Below, in pieces: positions 1 to 11,985 of a stretch of DNA of 64,000 bases. Numbering within the stretch: position 1 is the first letter of the stretch; each line of letters starts with the position of its first letter. The DNA comes from Aselliscus stoliczkanus. Taxonomy: Eukaryota > Chordata > Mammalia > Chiroptera > Hipposideridae. The translations under genes were made by a program, and so were the position numbers. Below the pieces are notes generated by a model, which saw only the letters and a program-made list of their open reading frames with translations, was not told where the DNA came from and did no database searches. The DNA is taken from contig CM066728.1 in the NCBI GenBank assembly GCA_033961575.1, positions 99,152,852-99,216,851 on the forward strand. The letters run 5' to 3'.

Positions 1-287
1 ATCACTGATTTGATCCTCTGCTTCATCTAATTTACTGTTGATTCCCTCTAATTTATTCATTTCAGTAATTGTATTCTTTATTTCTGACTGGTTCTTTTTC
101 ATGTTTTCTATCTCAATTTTTATGTTTCCTATCTCTTTGTTGAAGTTCTTCCTGAGATCACTGAACATCCCTATAACCAATGCTTGGAACTCTGCCTCAC
201 ATACATGCTTATCCCCAATTTGTTTAGCTGTTTTTCTGGAGCTTTGCTCTGTTGTTTTATTTGGGACATTTTTATTTGTCCCCCCAT
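1..287 (-). CDS. L1 ORF1p N-terminal fragment (partial, open to window edge)
   Basis: This is the beginning of the L1 ORF1 RNA-binding protein, which coats L1 RNA and trimerises through a coiled coil. I prefer the ATG at 287-285: it has A at -3 and G at +4, and an in-frame ATG follows six codons later at 269-267. The frame stays open for about 95 codons to base 1. Residues from about 35 onward are rich in E, K, N, I and L with heptad-like spacing, for example NFNKEIGNIKIEIENMKKNQ, as expected for the coiled-coil region. The RRM and C-terminal domains are outside the window. No stop or frameshift is visible in this part. This is transposon coding sequence, not a host gene. Confidence 0.62.
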
Positions 288-1795
288 TTTGTCTACCTCC
301 CTGTGTTTGTTTCTATGTATTCGGTAAGGCTGCTATGCCTCCTGGTTTTAGTAGAGTGGCTTTATGTAGTAGGTGTCCTATAGGACCCAGTGGTACCTTA
401 TCCTTGGTCACCAGAGCTGGGTGCTCTAGGTGTGACCCTTGTGCAGGTTGTGTGTGCCCTCCTGTTGTAGTTGAGCCTTGGTTGCTGTTTTTATATCAAT
501 TGGAGGGATTGACCCTCAGGCTGATTGATTGTGACGACTGGCAGTGACTATAGTGGAGGAGTAATGGTACAAGGGTTAATCCTATAGAGGAAGGTTCATT
601 TTATTGGGTCTCTGGTGTCTGCCTAGTCTTCCCTTTGGGTGTGTAATCTTTTAAGGCAACAGGGTGTTGCTCTGACATGGTCTGAAGCTGGCCACAAGGC
701 ATGCCAACCCTGGGGCCTCCTGGTAGGGGACCCATTGCAGAAATTTTTTAGCCTCAGCCTGTGCTCTGCTCAGGTTACCTGGTATGAGACACACAGCAAT
801 CTGCAGATGGCCAACACCTGCACTGGGCTTAATGGTGCCTCAAGAGGCCAATCTGTGAACCTTGGCCAGCTGTCACTAGTGCCATACTTAGGGCTGCTCA
901 TCCAGCAGAATGGAATGCGCTGAAACTAGATGCTGCTTGTTTGGGTTTTGTGAACTTTTGAGAGAGTTTATTAGAGTCTGCATCATGAGCTAAGAAAGGA
1001 TGTTTGTATGGAATGTCTGCAGCATGAGTTAAGACAGGCTGTTTGTATGGAAAAACTACTGGCTCAGGTGTGCCTGAAAGTTGAGCGGGCAAGGTTTCCA
1101 GGAATCATTAAGGTGGTTCAGGTGAAAAATGTTATCCAATTTGACAGAGACTCATATATAGCATCTGCCTGCACCTGCATGCAGGAGCAGGAAGGGTTCA
1201 ACAAAGAAACAATGAGTTTTGCCAGTTCTTCTGTCTGGGGGAAAGCTGCCCCTCCAGCCCTCACATTGAAGCCAGGCAATTCAGTTCCTCAGCTATCTCC
1301 CCTGGCATCTTTTGAGCTGCTGCCCCAGCACTGAAGCTCTGAGTGAGTCCATCAGCAAGTAAGTCAGTGCGCGGTCCATCTAAGAGGAGCATCAGAGATT
1401 CCAGCTGCCCTCCATCTCACTCAGCCACAATCTGCTGGTTTTCACAACCAGGAGTTATAGGGACTTTCTCTCCCCGGCACTGGATCCCTGGGTTGAGGAG
1501 CCTGGTATGGGGCTAGAACCACTTGCTCTGGGGGGTGGGGGGAGGTTGAGAGATATTCTCCGCAGCCAAAATATCCCTTCTGGTTCTTGATGGTTACAGT
1601 GGGTGTGGAACCACCCTGTTCCATGTCTCAGCCCTCCTACCAGTCTCGATGTGCCTTCTTCTGCATGTCATAGTTGTATGGCTTTGGTTTGGCTAGACTT
1701 CAGGCGATTCTCAGAGATGGTGGTTCTGTAGTTTAGCTGTAGTTGATGTTGTCCTGAGAGGAGGTGAGCACAGCGTTTACCTATTCCACCAACTT
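1..1795 (-). mobile_element. LINE-1, 5' UTR and start of ORF1 (continues off left edge)
   Basis: Read on the minus strand, this is the 5' end of a mammalian L1. The 5' terminus lies near 1795, where the sequence next to gtcaagttggtggaatagg resembles the usual L1 start. About 1.5 kb of moderately GC-rich 5'UTR follows, and ORF1 begins at 287 and runs to base 1. The 5'UTR would carry the internal Pol II promoter. The 3' part (ORF2, 3'UTR, poly-A) lies outside the window, so neither full length nor target duplication can be tested. Most L1 copies lose the 5' end, so a preserved 5'UTR is notable. Assignment rests on remembered consensus and on the coiled-coil ORF1 start. Confidence 0.82.
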
Positions 1796-1844
1796 GACTG
1801 GAAAATGAAAATTGTTGAATGTTGTTTGTATTGCCTCACTTTAA

Positions 1845-1990
1845 GATTTAAACAACAGATGGTAAGAATGTCCAAGTAACTTGTGCAAAACACAAAAACA
1901 CATAAACTAATAGGTGGTAAAGCTCTACCATTGTGAAAAGTTTAATTGAATATAATCTCAACTTCTATTCTGAGGTTCTTTCCACCATTA
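1845..1990 (-). repeat. MIR-like fragment
   Basis: The antisense MIR core is recognisable in degraded form: caagtaacttg, then a run like acacaaaaacacataaacta, then ggtggtaaagctct. These follow the order of the MIR core on its complementary strand. Divergence is high, as expected of an ancient tRNA-derived SINE moved by L2. The edges are uncertain. Confidence 0.45.
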
Positions 1991-2594
1991 TTCCAACTCT
2001 TACACTGTTATATGTTACATTTTAATGACAAGTATAGTTAATAGGAACTCTGGGAATTCTGGGTCATATATAGCATATCATTATACTTCCTTAGGAATAA
2101 GAAAGGACCTAAACATCATTGATTCTGATGTCAACAACTTACTCGAAAACCAGGATTTTAAAGCACAATAGTTTCCTACAATACTTGTACAGTAAAAACT
2201 CCATATACAATTGAAAATATTGATCTCTATATTACCATAATCAATGTATATGAAACTATATCAGTTTGCATGTCCTTTTGAATATGCACATTAATTATCT
2301 GTATACTATCCTGGCCTTGTATTCCTGAACTTTTCAATCCAATTACATCTATTTTTCCTTTTATTCAAATTTCCAAGGGCACAGCTATTACTTAACCCTT
2401 ATTATTCATTTACAGTTCCAATTTCTAAACGCAACTTACCTTATGCCTCTCCCAATCCATCATCCACTGAATATGGCATTTCACATGATTGAAAATTCTA
2501 ATATGTTGTCACTGAAAATTATCTGAGACAATCAGTGATTCTCCCCCTCTTCTCTTCTGTTTTATCAACACTTTTTTTTTAATGTGTTAACAAT
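1991..2594. other. Unassigned AT-rich sequence
   Basis: I see no open frame of note, no RNA gene and no repeat family I can name. A T9 run sits near 2572-2580. Confidence 0.5.
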
Positions 2595-2835
2595 AATAAA
2601 ATAGCTATTCATCATTGAGCATATACTTAGCTAAAAATTATGCTGCATTTAATGCTTGGAATAACTTGGTGAGTTATTATATTATTATCTTTATTTTACA
2701 CAATTTAGGTCTGAACATGTGACTTCTCTATTTAGACACATTTAGCAAGTGGCAGAGACAGGGTCCTTATAGAATTATGATATGTACACTCTAACCCTTT
2801 ACTCATAAGATACAGTATACTGCTCTCCCATATTA
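2595..2835 (-). repeat. MIR element
   Basis: The order of motifs matches MIR read on its complement: an ATT-rich stretch leading to ttattttacacaatttagg, then gacttctct, gcaagtggcagagacaggg, and the tRNA-like head complement near ctctaaccctttactcataa. It is nearly full length at about 240 bp and heavily diverged. Confidence 0.72.
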
Positions 2836-3849
2836 TTTACTCTTAACTGACCATTTAACAACCTGAAATTGGTGTTTGTTCTTGCTATGCTCGTTTGAAG
2901 TTCTCTAGTAACTTCATTATTTAAAATAATAATAATAATCCTTCTTTTCACCTTTCTGCAGTATCTCTAGAGTTTAGCATACATTCATTTCTCATCTTCA
3001 GATTTCTGTGTCCACCTCTTGTTCACTTATTCTGTCTTTTATGATCTGTGTATCCCTCACACAGCCTACATAAATAACTCCACAAGGTGCTCTCATTTGT
3101 TCTCATTTCTTTTTTATATCATTGTTATTTGCAGATCTCTTACTATAATAATGATTTTCATATTTGTACAAATAATATTTAAGAAATCCTTAAATCTATA
3201 AGTTATACATTTCCTCTTTAGCAAGATGAGGTAATTTTAATTGTATAGATTTGCTACTTTCTGTTTACATATACCCACTGACTTCAAATTTGTTAGATCC
3301 AGGTCTATATCTTCCTCTTACAGAGTTTAGTACATTTTGTTACTTGAACTCTGAACTTTGGTCCAGCTGTGTGTGTGCTGTCTAGATAGATACATGATAG
3401 ATAGGTGATAAATAGAGAAATTCATTTGCCCTATTATTCAATCTATTTTTACTAGGATATTCATAATGCTCATTTCCAGAACTGTCATCCACTTCTTGAT
3501 AGACTCTCCCATTGCATTGTTATTTTACTATCAAAATACTTTTTAAAAAACTGAACTTTTAATATAAGGAATTCACCACTGTAAGAATCTCATTCCCCAT
3601 TTCCCAAATTAATTCAACGTTAATGTCCATGATATTATAACAGTTTACACACAAATACCTAACATGTGTATGTGTGTATACATTATTATTATTATATGAT
3701 GAGAGTAACACTTTACTTTTATTCCAACCATCCACATGCATTTTCAGCATCAGATTTTTGTCATCAGAACCATTTTTTGAGTCCATTCAAGTTGTTTAAG
3801 TTATGACACTTTGGGATAACTTACTTGGAAGTTATATCCCCAGCCCTAA
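2836..3849. other. Unassigned AT-rich sequence
   Basis: This stretch contains short degenerate simple repeats: AAT units near 2925-2938, decayed GATA units near 3383-3412 and ATT units near 3683-3697. No gene or confidently named transposon is visible. Short pyrimidine-rich parts near 2940-3120 could be old L2 but were not assigned. Confidence 0.45.
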
Positions 3850-4078
3850 GTATACCTTATCAGAATGTTAGAATGACTGTGGTTGTTGATTGCAATCTCC
3901 CATTGCTATAGTATATTTTTAAATCATTTTTTGTAATTCCACCAATATTGGTTTTCTATATTCTAAAGCTGAATAATTAAATGCATAACAATTTAACACT
4001 GTTATCTCTTCCTGGTAAATTAAGTCATCTGTCCTTCTGTAGTGACTCTTTTTGTATTTAATAAAGCTTTCTGGGCTA
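3850..4078 (-). mobile_element. Old L1 ORF2 fragment
   Basis: The string ctgttatctcttcctggtaa followed by gtcatctgtccttctgtagt matches the antisense of an internal L1 ORF2 region that recurs in mammalian L1M copies. It lies outside the expected order for the L1M that starts at about 4107, whose 3' end faces it, so I treat it as a separate fragment. An A-rich stretch at 4078-4107 separates the two. Confidence 0.6.
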
Positions 4079-4106
4079 AAAAATAAATAAATAAAATAAA
4101 ATAAAT

Positions 4107-5615
4107 ATTTAAAATTACTAAGATTGGATAGAAAGTTCCCATGTATTCCATACCCAGTTTTCCAATACGTAATACCAATACATCTTATATTAGTATGGTG
4201 CATTCATCACAATTAATGAACCAATATTTATACCTATTTTTTTTAAATGAAAGTCTACCTTTTATTCAGGTTTTCTGTTGTTTTACCTAATATACATTTC
4301 AGTTTCAGGATCCCATACTTTATAACACATTTAGGTCTCCTTAGGTTTATCATGGCTTTGACAGTTTCTCACATTTTCCTTGTTTGCAGTGACCTTAAGA
4401 GTCTTGAGGGTTACTGATCAAGCATTTTTTAAACTGTCCCTCAATTGGTTTTTGTCTGATTTTTTTCCTGTCTTATGATTAGAGTAGTTATATGGGTTTG
4501 GGTGTGGAAGACCATGGAGGTAAAGTGCTACTCTCATTACAGGATATCAAAGGAACACACTATCAAAATGATATATTACTACTGATGTTAACCTTGATCA
4601 TCTGGCTGAAATCATTCGTCATGTTTCTTCACTGTAAATTATTCGTTTTCTCCCAATCTCATTCCTTAATCCTTGGAAGAAGGTCACTAGTCCCAGTGCG
4701 CAGAGTTAGGCTCCACCTCCCACGGGCAGAATATCTACATAAAATATTTGGGGTTTTGCATGGGAGATTTGTCTATTTTCCACTATGTATTCAATTATTT
4801 ATTCATTCAGTTATTAAATCAATCACTTACTTACTTGAGTTAGGACTTAGATTTATTTGATGCTTTTCTTCATAATCCAATAGTACTTTATTTATAAAGC
4901 TCTTTAAATGGATGCCTATGCCTTTTACTTATGCCAATTACTGCTTGGTTTTTATTTCAGTTTCTTTGTTTATGTGTCTTGACCACTTTCATACTTCCTG
5001 TCACTGTAAACTCCTGGCTCAGCTTGCATATCCCCTGCCCCACTTTAGAATCAGCCATTCCTCATAAAATCCTTGCTTCCTTCTGTTGAAAAATTATCTG
5101 ACAAAGATCTGGATGTTAAGTGTGCTCCTTGCCACTGAGGTGTCTGTGTGTTCTCAGACAACAAAGCAAGGAAATACATGTTTTTATGTAAACCTCTATA
5201 AAGGCAGATATTCATATAAATGCTCCATATGTACCCAACTGTACCTTTATTAAACTAAAGATTATTTCACACTGATGTCTCAAATTCTAACCCATTACCA
5301 CCTGGATCAATCATATATATAGCCTTGTCTCTTACTTATATGTCACCTCTTCTTCCAAAACTGAGAATTCTGCTTTCCAGCATCTGCTTTTCATTTCCCT
5401 AAATGTTCAATTCCAGCACATTTGTATAACATGTCTAAATTGATAACCAGACCCTCATGCAAAACAGCCTTATCAGAGTGTTTTTCTTTACTCTTACAGA
5501 CTCTATTCATTGCCAGTCATTTAGGTCACGACCTTTGTCCCCAACCTGCTTCAGTGAAGTTGTTGTATCCTTTTGTTAAACAGAATTGCCAAATTCTTCA
5601 TTCAATCATTGACTC

Positions 5616-5680
<65 letters not shown>

Positions 5681-7720
5681 ATTTTCATACTTTAAGCTTT
5701 ATTCTTCATGCTGTAAAGTTCTATAGATTTTAACAAATGTGTAGTGTTGTGTGTCAGCATTACAGCCCATATAAAATAACTTCACTGCATTAAAACAACA
5801 AAAAAAACCCTTTGTTTCAGCCCCCCCACAACTCCCTGAAGTCAATGGCATATGTTGTGCCTTTACATTTTTGCCTGTTCAGATTTATCATATAAATGGA
5901 ATCTTACCCTGTGTAGCCTTTTCACACTGCCTTATTCACTTATCAATATAAATTTAAACTCCTCCATGTCTTTATGTGTATCAGTAATAAAAACTCATTT
6001 TTAGTTTCAATCATTAATAGCTCATTGCTTTTTATTGCTGAATATCATTCCATTGTATGGTTGCAAATCCATTTGGAGTTAATTTTTAAGCTATATTCTG
6101 TGTGTTAAGCATTTTTTTGGCTGATGAACATTCAATTGTTCCAGAATCCTTTGTTGAAAGACAATCTCCGTTCTCTATTGAATTGTCTTTAACCTTTTAT
6201 ATTCGTGTGGATATATTTCTGGACTCTATTCAATTCCATGTATCTATCTCTGTGTCTATTGCTTTACAAAATTACACTGTCTGAATTACTATCTCTTTAT
6301 GTAAGCCTTCAAATCTTGAAGTGTGAGTAATCCAACTTTTTTCTTCAATTTTATATTGGCTATTCTAGGTTTCTGCTTTTCCATATATACTTTAGGGCCA
6401 ATTTGCCAATATCTACAAGGTAGCTTGCTGGAATTCTCATAGGAATTGCATAGGATCTATAGATCACATTGGATGAATTGACATCTTAACAATATTCTAT
6501 CTTCCAGTTCATAAACAGAAACTGTTCCTTTAATTTGGCTCTTCTTTGGTTTCTTTGATAACTTTTGCAATTTTCTGCATACAGTACTTGTACATAGTTT
6601 ATTTATTTACTTGTACATAATTATTACTTATAACTAAATATTTATTTTCAGTGAGTATTATAAGTGTTATATTTAAAATTATCATTGTTATTACTTATAA
6701 TAGGAAAGCGATTGACTTTTGTTTAAATTGAACGTGTATGCTGCAATCTTGCTACTTTTGCTTATTATTTCAGGTGATTTTTTTAGTAGGTGATATAGAT
6801 TTCATTCATAGACCTTCATGTCATATTCAAATACAAGTTCATTTTATTTCTTTCTTTTTACTGAATATATTCCTTTTACTTATTTTTCTTCTCTTTTTAT
6901 AATGTGTAAGAAAGTACTCATTGTATTATAGTGTTGAGCAGCAATAGTGATAGCAGGCCTCCTTGCAATGCTCCAAACACAGGGGTGGTGCAGCTTCCCT
7001 TATCATTGTGTGATGTTAGAGTTCTGAAAAAATATTCTTAATCAAGTTGGGAATGTTCCTTTTTATTCCTAATTTGCTGAGGTTTTAAAAATCATAAATG
7101 GCTACTGGCTTTTTTTTCAAATGCATTTCTCTGTTAAATGCTACAATCAAATGATTTTTCTTTGTTAGCTTATTGATACAGTAGATTACGTTGATTGCTT
7201 TTCAATGTTGAAAGAACTTTGAACATGGAACAAATCCTAGATGTTTGTGGTATATACACATCAATGTAATATCAAAATCAAAAATGTCTTTGAAAGAAAG
7301 AAAAAATACAAAAATTCTCAGCAAATGTTATAATATCATATCCAACTATGTATAACATATAGTAATACCTATTTTCCCTTTTTAATTTCTGGTTTTGATA
7401 TTAGGGTAATATCAGCCTAATAAAAAATACATTAGGTGTTATTATTTTTCCTGGTATATTCTAGAAACTGTTGTGTACAATTGGTATTTCACCCTTAAAT
7501 ATTAGGTAGAATTTCCTAGTGATATACTCTGGGCCTGTTTACTCTTTTTTTTTTTTTTTGAAAGCTTATTTGTTTTTTGTTTTATTTTGTTTCTTTGAGG
7601 AATTGATCTATTACCTCTACATTATAAGATTTGTGAGCACAATATTCTTTCTGCATGAATTTTTAAAAGCTATTGCTTGTTTGTGTATGTGTATACTTAC
7701 ATTCATATATATCACTTGAA
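4107..7720 (-). mobile_element. Old L1M (L1ME/L1MC-like) 3'UTR and ORF2 remnant
   Basis: Read on the minus strand this is one long, decayed L1M. The 3' terminus is near 4107. The 3'UTR runs to about 5590; diagnostic stretches include those near 4270-4460, 4500-4760 (gggagatttgtctattttcc) and 5000-5070. The ORF2 3' region follows (5700-6060, with gctgaatatcattccattgt), then internal ORF2 to about 7720. The order is collinear with L1 consensus as I remember it. Reading frames are destroyed throughout. Two gaps may be deletions or small insertions: the microsatellite at 5622-5677, and 7230-7350. Short open frames inside it are not genes. Confidence 0.78.
5622..5677. repeat. (TG)n(TA)n microsatellite
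   Basis: This is a compound dinucleotide run, about 13 TG units passing directly into about 15 TA units. It sits inside the old L1M and is likely to be length-variable. Confidence 0.95.
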
Positions 7721-8895
7721 ATATTAAATATGGTGGAGCTCTCATTTCTTTAATCCAACATTTTTAAGTGAAGGTAGGATTAGATGTCTTACAACTGCTA
7801 TATACATATTTGTTCAACGCCAACAATGTAGCATAATAAGTTGCTATTTAGGGAGATAATGTGAGAAAAATCATTGTTTTTAACAAGTCATTAAGCCGAT
7901 GGATGCAAAGAATGAGGTGAGGAAAATCTTAAGCTTTTCTTCATTATAGTTTACAAAGAACATTTACTATAATGTCCCTTAAATTTTTGAAATGGTATAA
8001 AGGTCATATGCAAAATAAAGTTATAAAAATACCTTAGGTGCCCGGCATCTGAATGTTCCAGCTGAAGACATAGAAATGGAGAGGAATACGAAATAATGAC
8101 CCTTAAAAATGCAGGCTCCTGATGGCATGTGTAAATCAGCTAGAGAAGATAAAATGACATTCAGAAAACAAATTACAGATATGTTTAAATCTTTTGTTCT
8201 TAGAAGGATGTGACATTTCCTCTCAGGGCATTTGCTCTCTTAGGAATATTACCTCACATACATTCAAGTATATGAGTAATTTATAAAGCTTGGGCAAATT
8301 TTCTGTGGAAACAACAGTGTAGTTCTTAAATCAGAAAAAAATATTTAGAGATCAGTGCAATTCATATTTTAAGAAATATAGTCATATAATTTTTAGTACT
8401 GGAAAGTTTGAATAAGTATTTAGTGATAGCATAGGGTGTTGATTCACTGCTGTATACTTTGATATTAATCTTTTTTTTTCATCCACACAGTCCCATGAAA
8501 TTAATGCCTCTCACTTCATCATGCAAATAGAACTTCTCAACTTGATTAAAAAACATCCCTACCATTTCATCACTCTTAGGTATGGTTCTGAAGAGAAAAG
8601 TATAACCAAGTGAAAACAGCAGAAACAAAATCAGTGACAGCTAACAAAACGTTCCAATTTCCAACCTTGCAAAGGACTATTTCTACATAAATTTAATGCA
8701 TGTTATCATATCTGCTCATTTCAGTATCAAAAATGCCTGACTTCTAAAGTGGGCCATTCTGTCAAAAGAATTCTAATCTTGAAGAAAATCAGTACATTAG
8801 AAAACTCAAACCTCTTTCTTATTGTATCACACATGTCGTTTCACCATGCAGTTCTCTCAGAAGGAAAATGCATTTTCCTCAGTTTCTTAGTTATA
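7721..8895. other. Unassigned AT-rich sequence
   Basis: No gene, RNA or repeat family was recognised. The first part, to about 7800, could be further L1M remnant. Only short homopolymer tracts stand out, such as T10 near 8471. Confidence 0.45.
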
Positions 8896-9055
8896 ACATT
8901 TGACCCTTTATTTTTTAAAATGTAAAAATGGAGACACTGAGAAGCTATATAAATTCCCCTGGTCTCAAAGCTAATAATTTTTAGAGCTGTGATATGGACA
9001 ACTGTTAGACTGATTTTAATAGTTAGGCCCATTCCATATCATTTCTCTGTCTCCC
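8896..9055 (-). repeat. MIR element
   Basis: The MIR core complement is visible: aaaatggagacactgagaag, then tctcaaagctaataattttt, then agagctgtgatatggacaac and the complement of the tRNA-like part. The copy is diverged and lacks its ends. Confidence 0.68.
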
Positions 9056-10114
9056 TGTGACAGCCCTAAGCTTGATAATCTTTTACTTATCTCTAGTCTA
9101 TTTCATTTTCCGTTACATAAAGAAGTTGTTTGAAAATTAGCTGCCAGATTTATTTCTAGTCACTGCCACATACCACTCCCCCTCCTACATATCTCAGCAA
9201 AAAATCAAGATTCCAACTTTATAGAGTGACTATTAATTTCCTTTGTTCCACAGATTTTCATCTATTCTCTTTTCTATTATCTTGGAGGAAGCATTGCCAT
9301 AGTTTTCAAGAGTGTCAATATCATGGTGCAATGCACTACTGCATACTACTTGCAGCCTTGAAATGCCTTGGAATTTAAAGAAATAGGCTCCAAAATGTAT
9401 GATGTTCAGCCCCTGTACTTTTTATAATTGTTTTCTTTATACAAACTAATTTACTTATCTCTTATTTTCTTTTGCTTGTTATCAAGTTGTCAAGGTTTCT
9501 GAGTCAGCCTAAGCAATAATAATATGTGTTTATATTCTCTTTGGTACCATCATTGTCATGCATTTATTCTTTCAAGAAATTGTATATCTAATTTGCACCA
9601 TTCAGTAAAGAAGCTTCATGGGAGAAATGTATAATTATACTGTATTTTCACATGAACAAGGACAGATATATTATAATGGATTTTTCAAAAAAAATAATTT
9701 TGACTATAATTTTAGAAGTGCTTACATCCCCTCACTCACACACCATATTTAATATATATCTAATTGCTCTTTAAATTATCACAAAAGGAAAATTGAGGCA
9801 TTAAAGCAAACTTTGATGGAGTCCTCTTTTATTTTTTTCCCAAGCTTTCTGGGTCTTTTTATTATGATCTCTTAATGATGTCACCAGAACATTTAAAAAT
9901 CATTTTATACTTGAATTCATAATAAATTGTTACAGTCCACATCAGCAAATTGACTGTATTTATAGTAGTTATATAGAACAGTGCACTCATGTATCCAACA
10001 GAGTGCCAAATTTGCTTTAAAAATCATCTACAGCAAAGTAATAATACATCAATTTAATTATTTTGTTTTGCCCTTTTCAACCCTTTCTTAAATTAGCTGA
10101 CATTCTTATTTTTT
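9056..10114. other. Unassigned sequence
   Basis: No coding exon or named repeat is evident. The base composition is ordinary AT-rich non-coding DNA. Confidence 0.45.
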
Positions 10115-10240
10115 GGTTGTTATTCAAAATGCATTTATTCTTACAACAAATATTTATTGATAACCATCTCTGGTGAAACATCATGCTACACATTGGAGAA
10201 ATAAAGGTTATCAAAATACCTGCATTCCTTACTTTCTAGG
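10115..10240 (-). repeat. L2 3'-end fragment
   Basis: The complement of the L2 3' terminus is seen: caacaaatatttattgataa, then gaaacatcatgctacacatt, then gagaaataaaggttat. L2 is an extinct LINE with a short 3' tail; this copy is truncated and diverged. Confidence 0.55.
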
Positions 10241-10245
10241 AAAGT

Positions 10246-10289
<44 letters not shown>

Positions 10290-10290
10290 A
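10246..10290. repeat. (TG)n microsatellite
   Basis: About 20 TG units, followed by a short alternating purine-pyrimidine stretch (gcatgtgcgcacacatgc) that is palindromic and could adopt Z-DNA or a small cruciform. Confidence 0.95.
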
Positions 10291-11009
10291 TGTGCGCACA
10301 CATGCAATGTTTTTTGTTTTTGTTTTTTTGTCAGTATAAATATAAAACTGGTACTCCTCTAGTTTAGAGTTTTCAGGGAGGTAGATTGCCTATATATGCT
10401 TCATTCATGATGGATTAATCAATTGTATATTTTCCCTTGTACCTAATATATCTTCTTAGAAACCCAACTCCCCCCCAAAAAAATTGTAATGATCATACAA
10501 CACAAAAATAATGAATTACATAGTTGTAAAATTAACAGGGTTCCATTTTCAGTCAATTCTTAACCCTACACCATTGTTTTTGGTGATGGGCTTCATCATG
10601 TGACATGATTTTGCCATTTGGGAGTTTAGAAATGATATGTAAGCTGAGGTTTGAAAAGTGCTTGCACATTGGAACATATAATTTTTTCTTGTGTTTAAGA
10701 ACCGGATACCCTATGAAGATGGCTGGGTTATCCCCTAAAACATTTCAGAGTGACCTTCAACAGCCTTCTCAATTTTTTAGGGATGGCCAACCATTCTATT
10801 AGAGATTGATTTTGAAAAAATTATGGTATGAAGATATTTTGTTAATAGCAAATCTTTTCAAAGAGTTGATAATTAATATTCTTGGATGTATTCCCTTAGA
10901 AAATGTCATGACACCATAATTCGTTTGGCATTTTGAAAGTGTTTGTTGATAGTTTTCATCACAATGATCATGTATTGCTTTGTCCTTTATTCTTTTACTA
11001 TGTTGTGTT
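10291..11009. other. Mostly unassigned; possible old repeat at 10600-10790
   Basis: At 10600-10790, the stretch around gaaaagtgcttgcacattgg resembles an ancient interspersed repeat (MaLR or hAT type) that I cannot name. The rest shows nothing recognisable. Confidence 0.35.
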
Positions 11010-11852
11010 AAACTACTTAATTTTATTTATTTATTTATTTTTGAATTTATTTATTTTTAATTAGTTTCAGGTGTAAAACACAGTGCAATAGTTATACTTT
11101 TTACCCCTCAAAGTGACAAACCCCCTCCCCCATTTGGCCACCCCACTCCTCCCCCCCCCATATGATATATATCTATTACAGTTCCTCTGACTCCCTTCCA
11201 CAGTATAATCCACATCCTGTGACTATCTAGATATTCAATTACAGTTGGTATGCAATATTATACTACCTCAGCTTCAGGTGTACAGTGCAGTGATCAAGCC
11301 TCTACTCCATCCATGAAATGGTCTCCCCAACAAGACATGTGACCATCTGACACCCCACAAAATATTTACAACATTATTAATTATATTCCCTGAACTGTCT
11401 GTCATATCCCTGTGGCAATATTGTAGTTGCCTATTTTTGCTGTCTAATCCCTTCCCCTTCTCCCTCATCCCCACCCCCCTCCCAACAAGCAACGCTGTTT
11501 TTCCTCTATATCTATGAGACAGTTTCTATTTACCTTGCTCATTCATACAGTTTTTCAGATTCGACATATGAGTGAGATCATATGGTATTTGTCTTTCTCT
11601 GACTGACTTATTTCACTTAACATAATAGTCTCTAGGTCCATCCATATCATTGCAAATGGCACGATTTCATTCTTCTTTATAGCGGAGTAATACTCCATTG
11701 TATAAATATACCACAGTTTCTTAATCCAGTCATCTACCGATGGGCATTTTGGTTGTTTCCAAGTCTTAGCTATTGTAAATAGCGCTGCTATGAACATAGG
11801 AGTGCATAATTTTTTTTTGAATAATTGTCTTGGGTTTTTCAGGATAAATATT
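11010..11852 (-). mobile_element. Lineage-specific LINE-1 3' end (5'-truncated)
   Basis: On the minus strand this is the last part of L1 ORF2 followed by the 3'UTR, ending in a T/A-rich tail at 11010-11060. The 3'UTR block (ttagtttcaggtgtaaaaca, C-rich patch near 11120-11160) recurs at 33424-33977 and 49609-49926, so it belongs to a family active in this lineage. The copy is 5'-truncated near 11852, where a SINE in the same orientation abuts it. No convincing target duplication was found. Confidence 0.88.
11555..11797 (-). pseudogene. L1 ORF2p C-terminal remnant
   Basis: The minus-strand frame encodes the typical C-terminal end of the L1 ORF2 protein (endonuclease, reverse transcriptase, cysteine-rich end), including WYIYTMEYYSAIKKNE and SEISQSEKDKYH. 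Only the last 80 codons survive and the catalytic domains are absent, because the insertion is 5'-truncated. The frame is intact over this stretch, so the copy is fairly young, but it has no function of its own. Confidence 0.85.
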
Positions 11853-11985
11853 TATTTTTTTATTTTTTTATTTTTTTTAGCTAAGCAATCCTGCTGCTCA
11901 GCAGCAGCTCAGCTCGGGCTGGGCGCCAAACTGCTGTTGCTCAGAGCTCAGCTTGCATTCTTGAGCGGAACGTAAACCAGCCTTG
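11853..11985 (-). mobile_element. tRNA-derived SINE (Rhin-like), head damaged
   Basis: A poly-T tract at 11853-11879 marks the 3' tail. The minus-strand body reads gcgcccagcccgagctgagc then tgctgctgagcagcagg, and the head retains gcaagctgagctctgagcaa. The A-box part is shortened by a deletion compared with the copies at 23011 and 43653. It directly follows the truncated end of the neighbouring L1. Confidence 0.75.

Noticed and set aside
4492..4860. 122-codon plus-strand frame
   Set aside because: It is the antisense of an L1M 3'UTR.
10246..10305. Regulatory Z-DNA element
   Set aside because: Alternating TG tracts are common microsatellites; nothing nearby suggests a promoter or gene.
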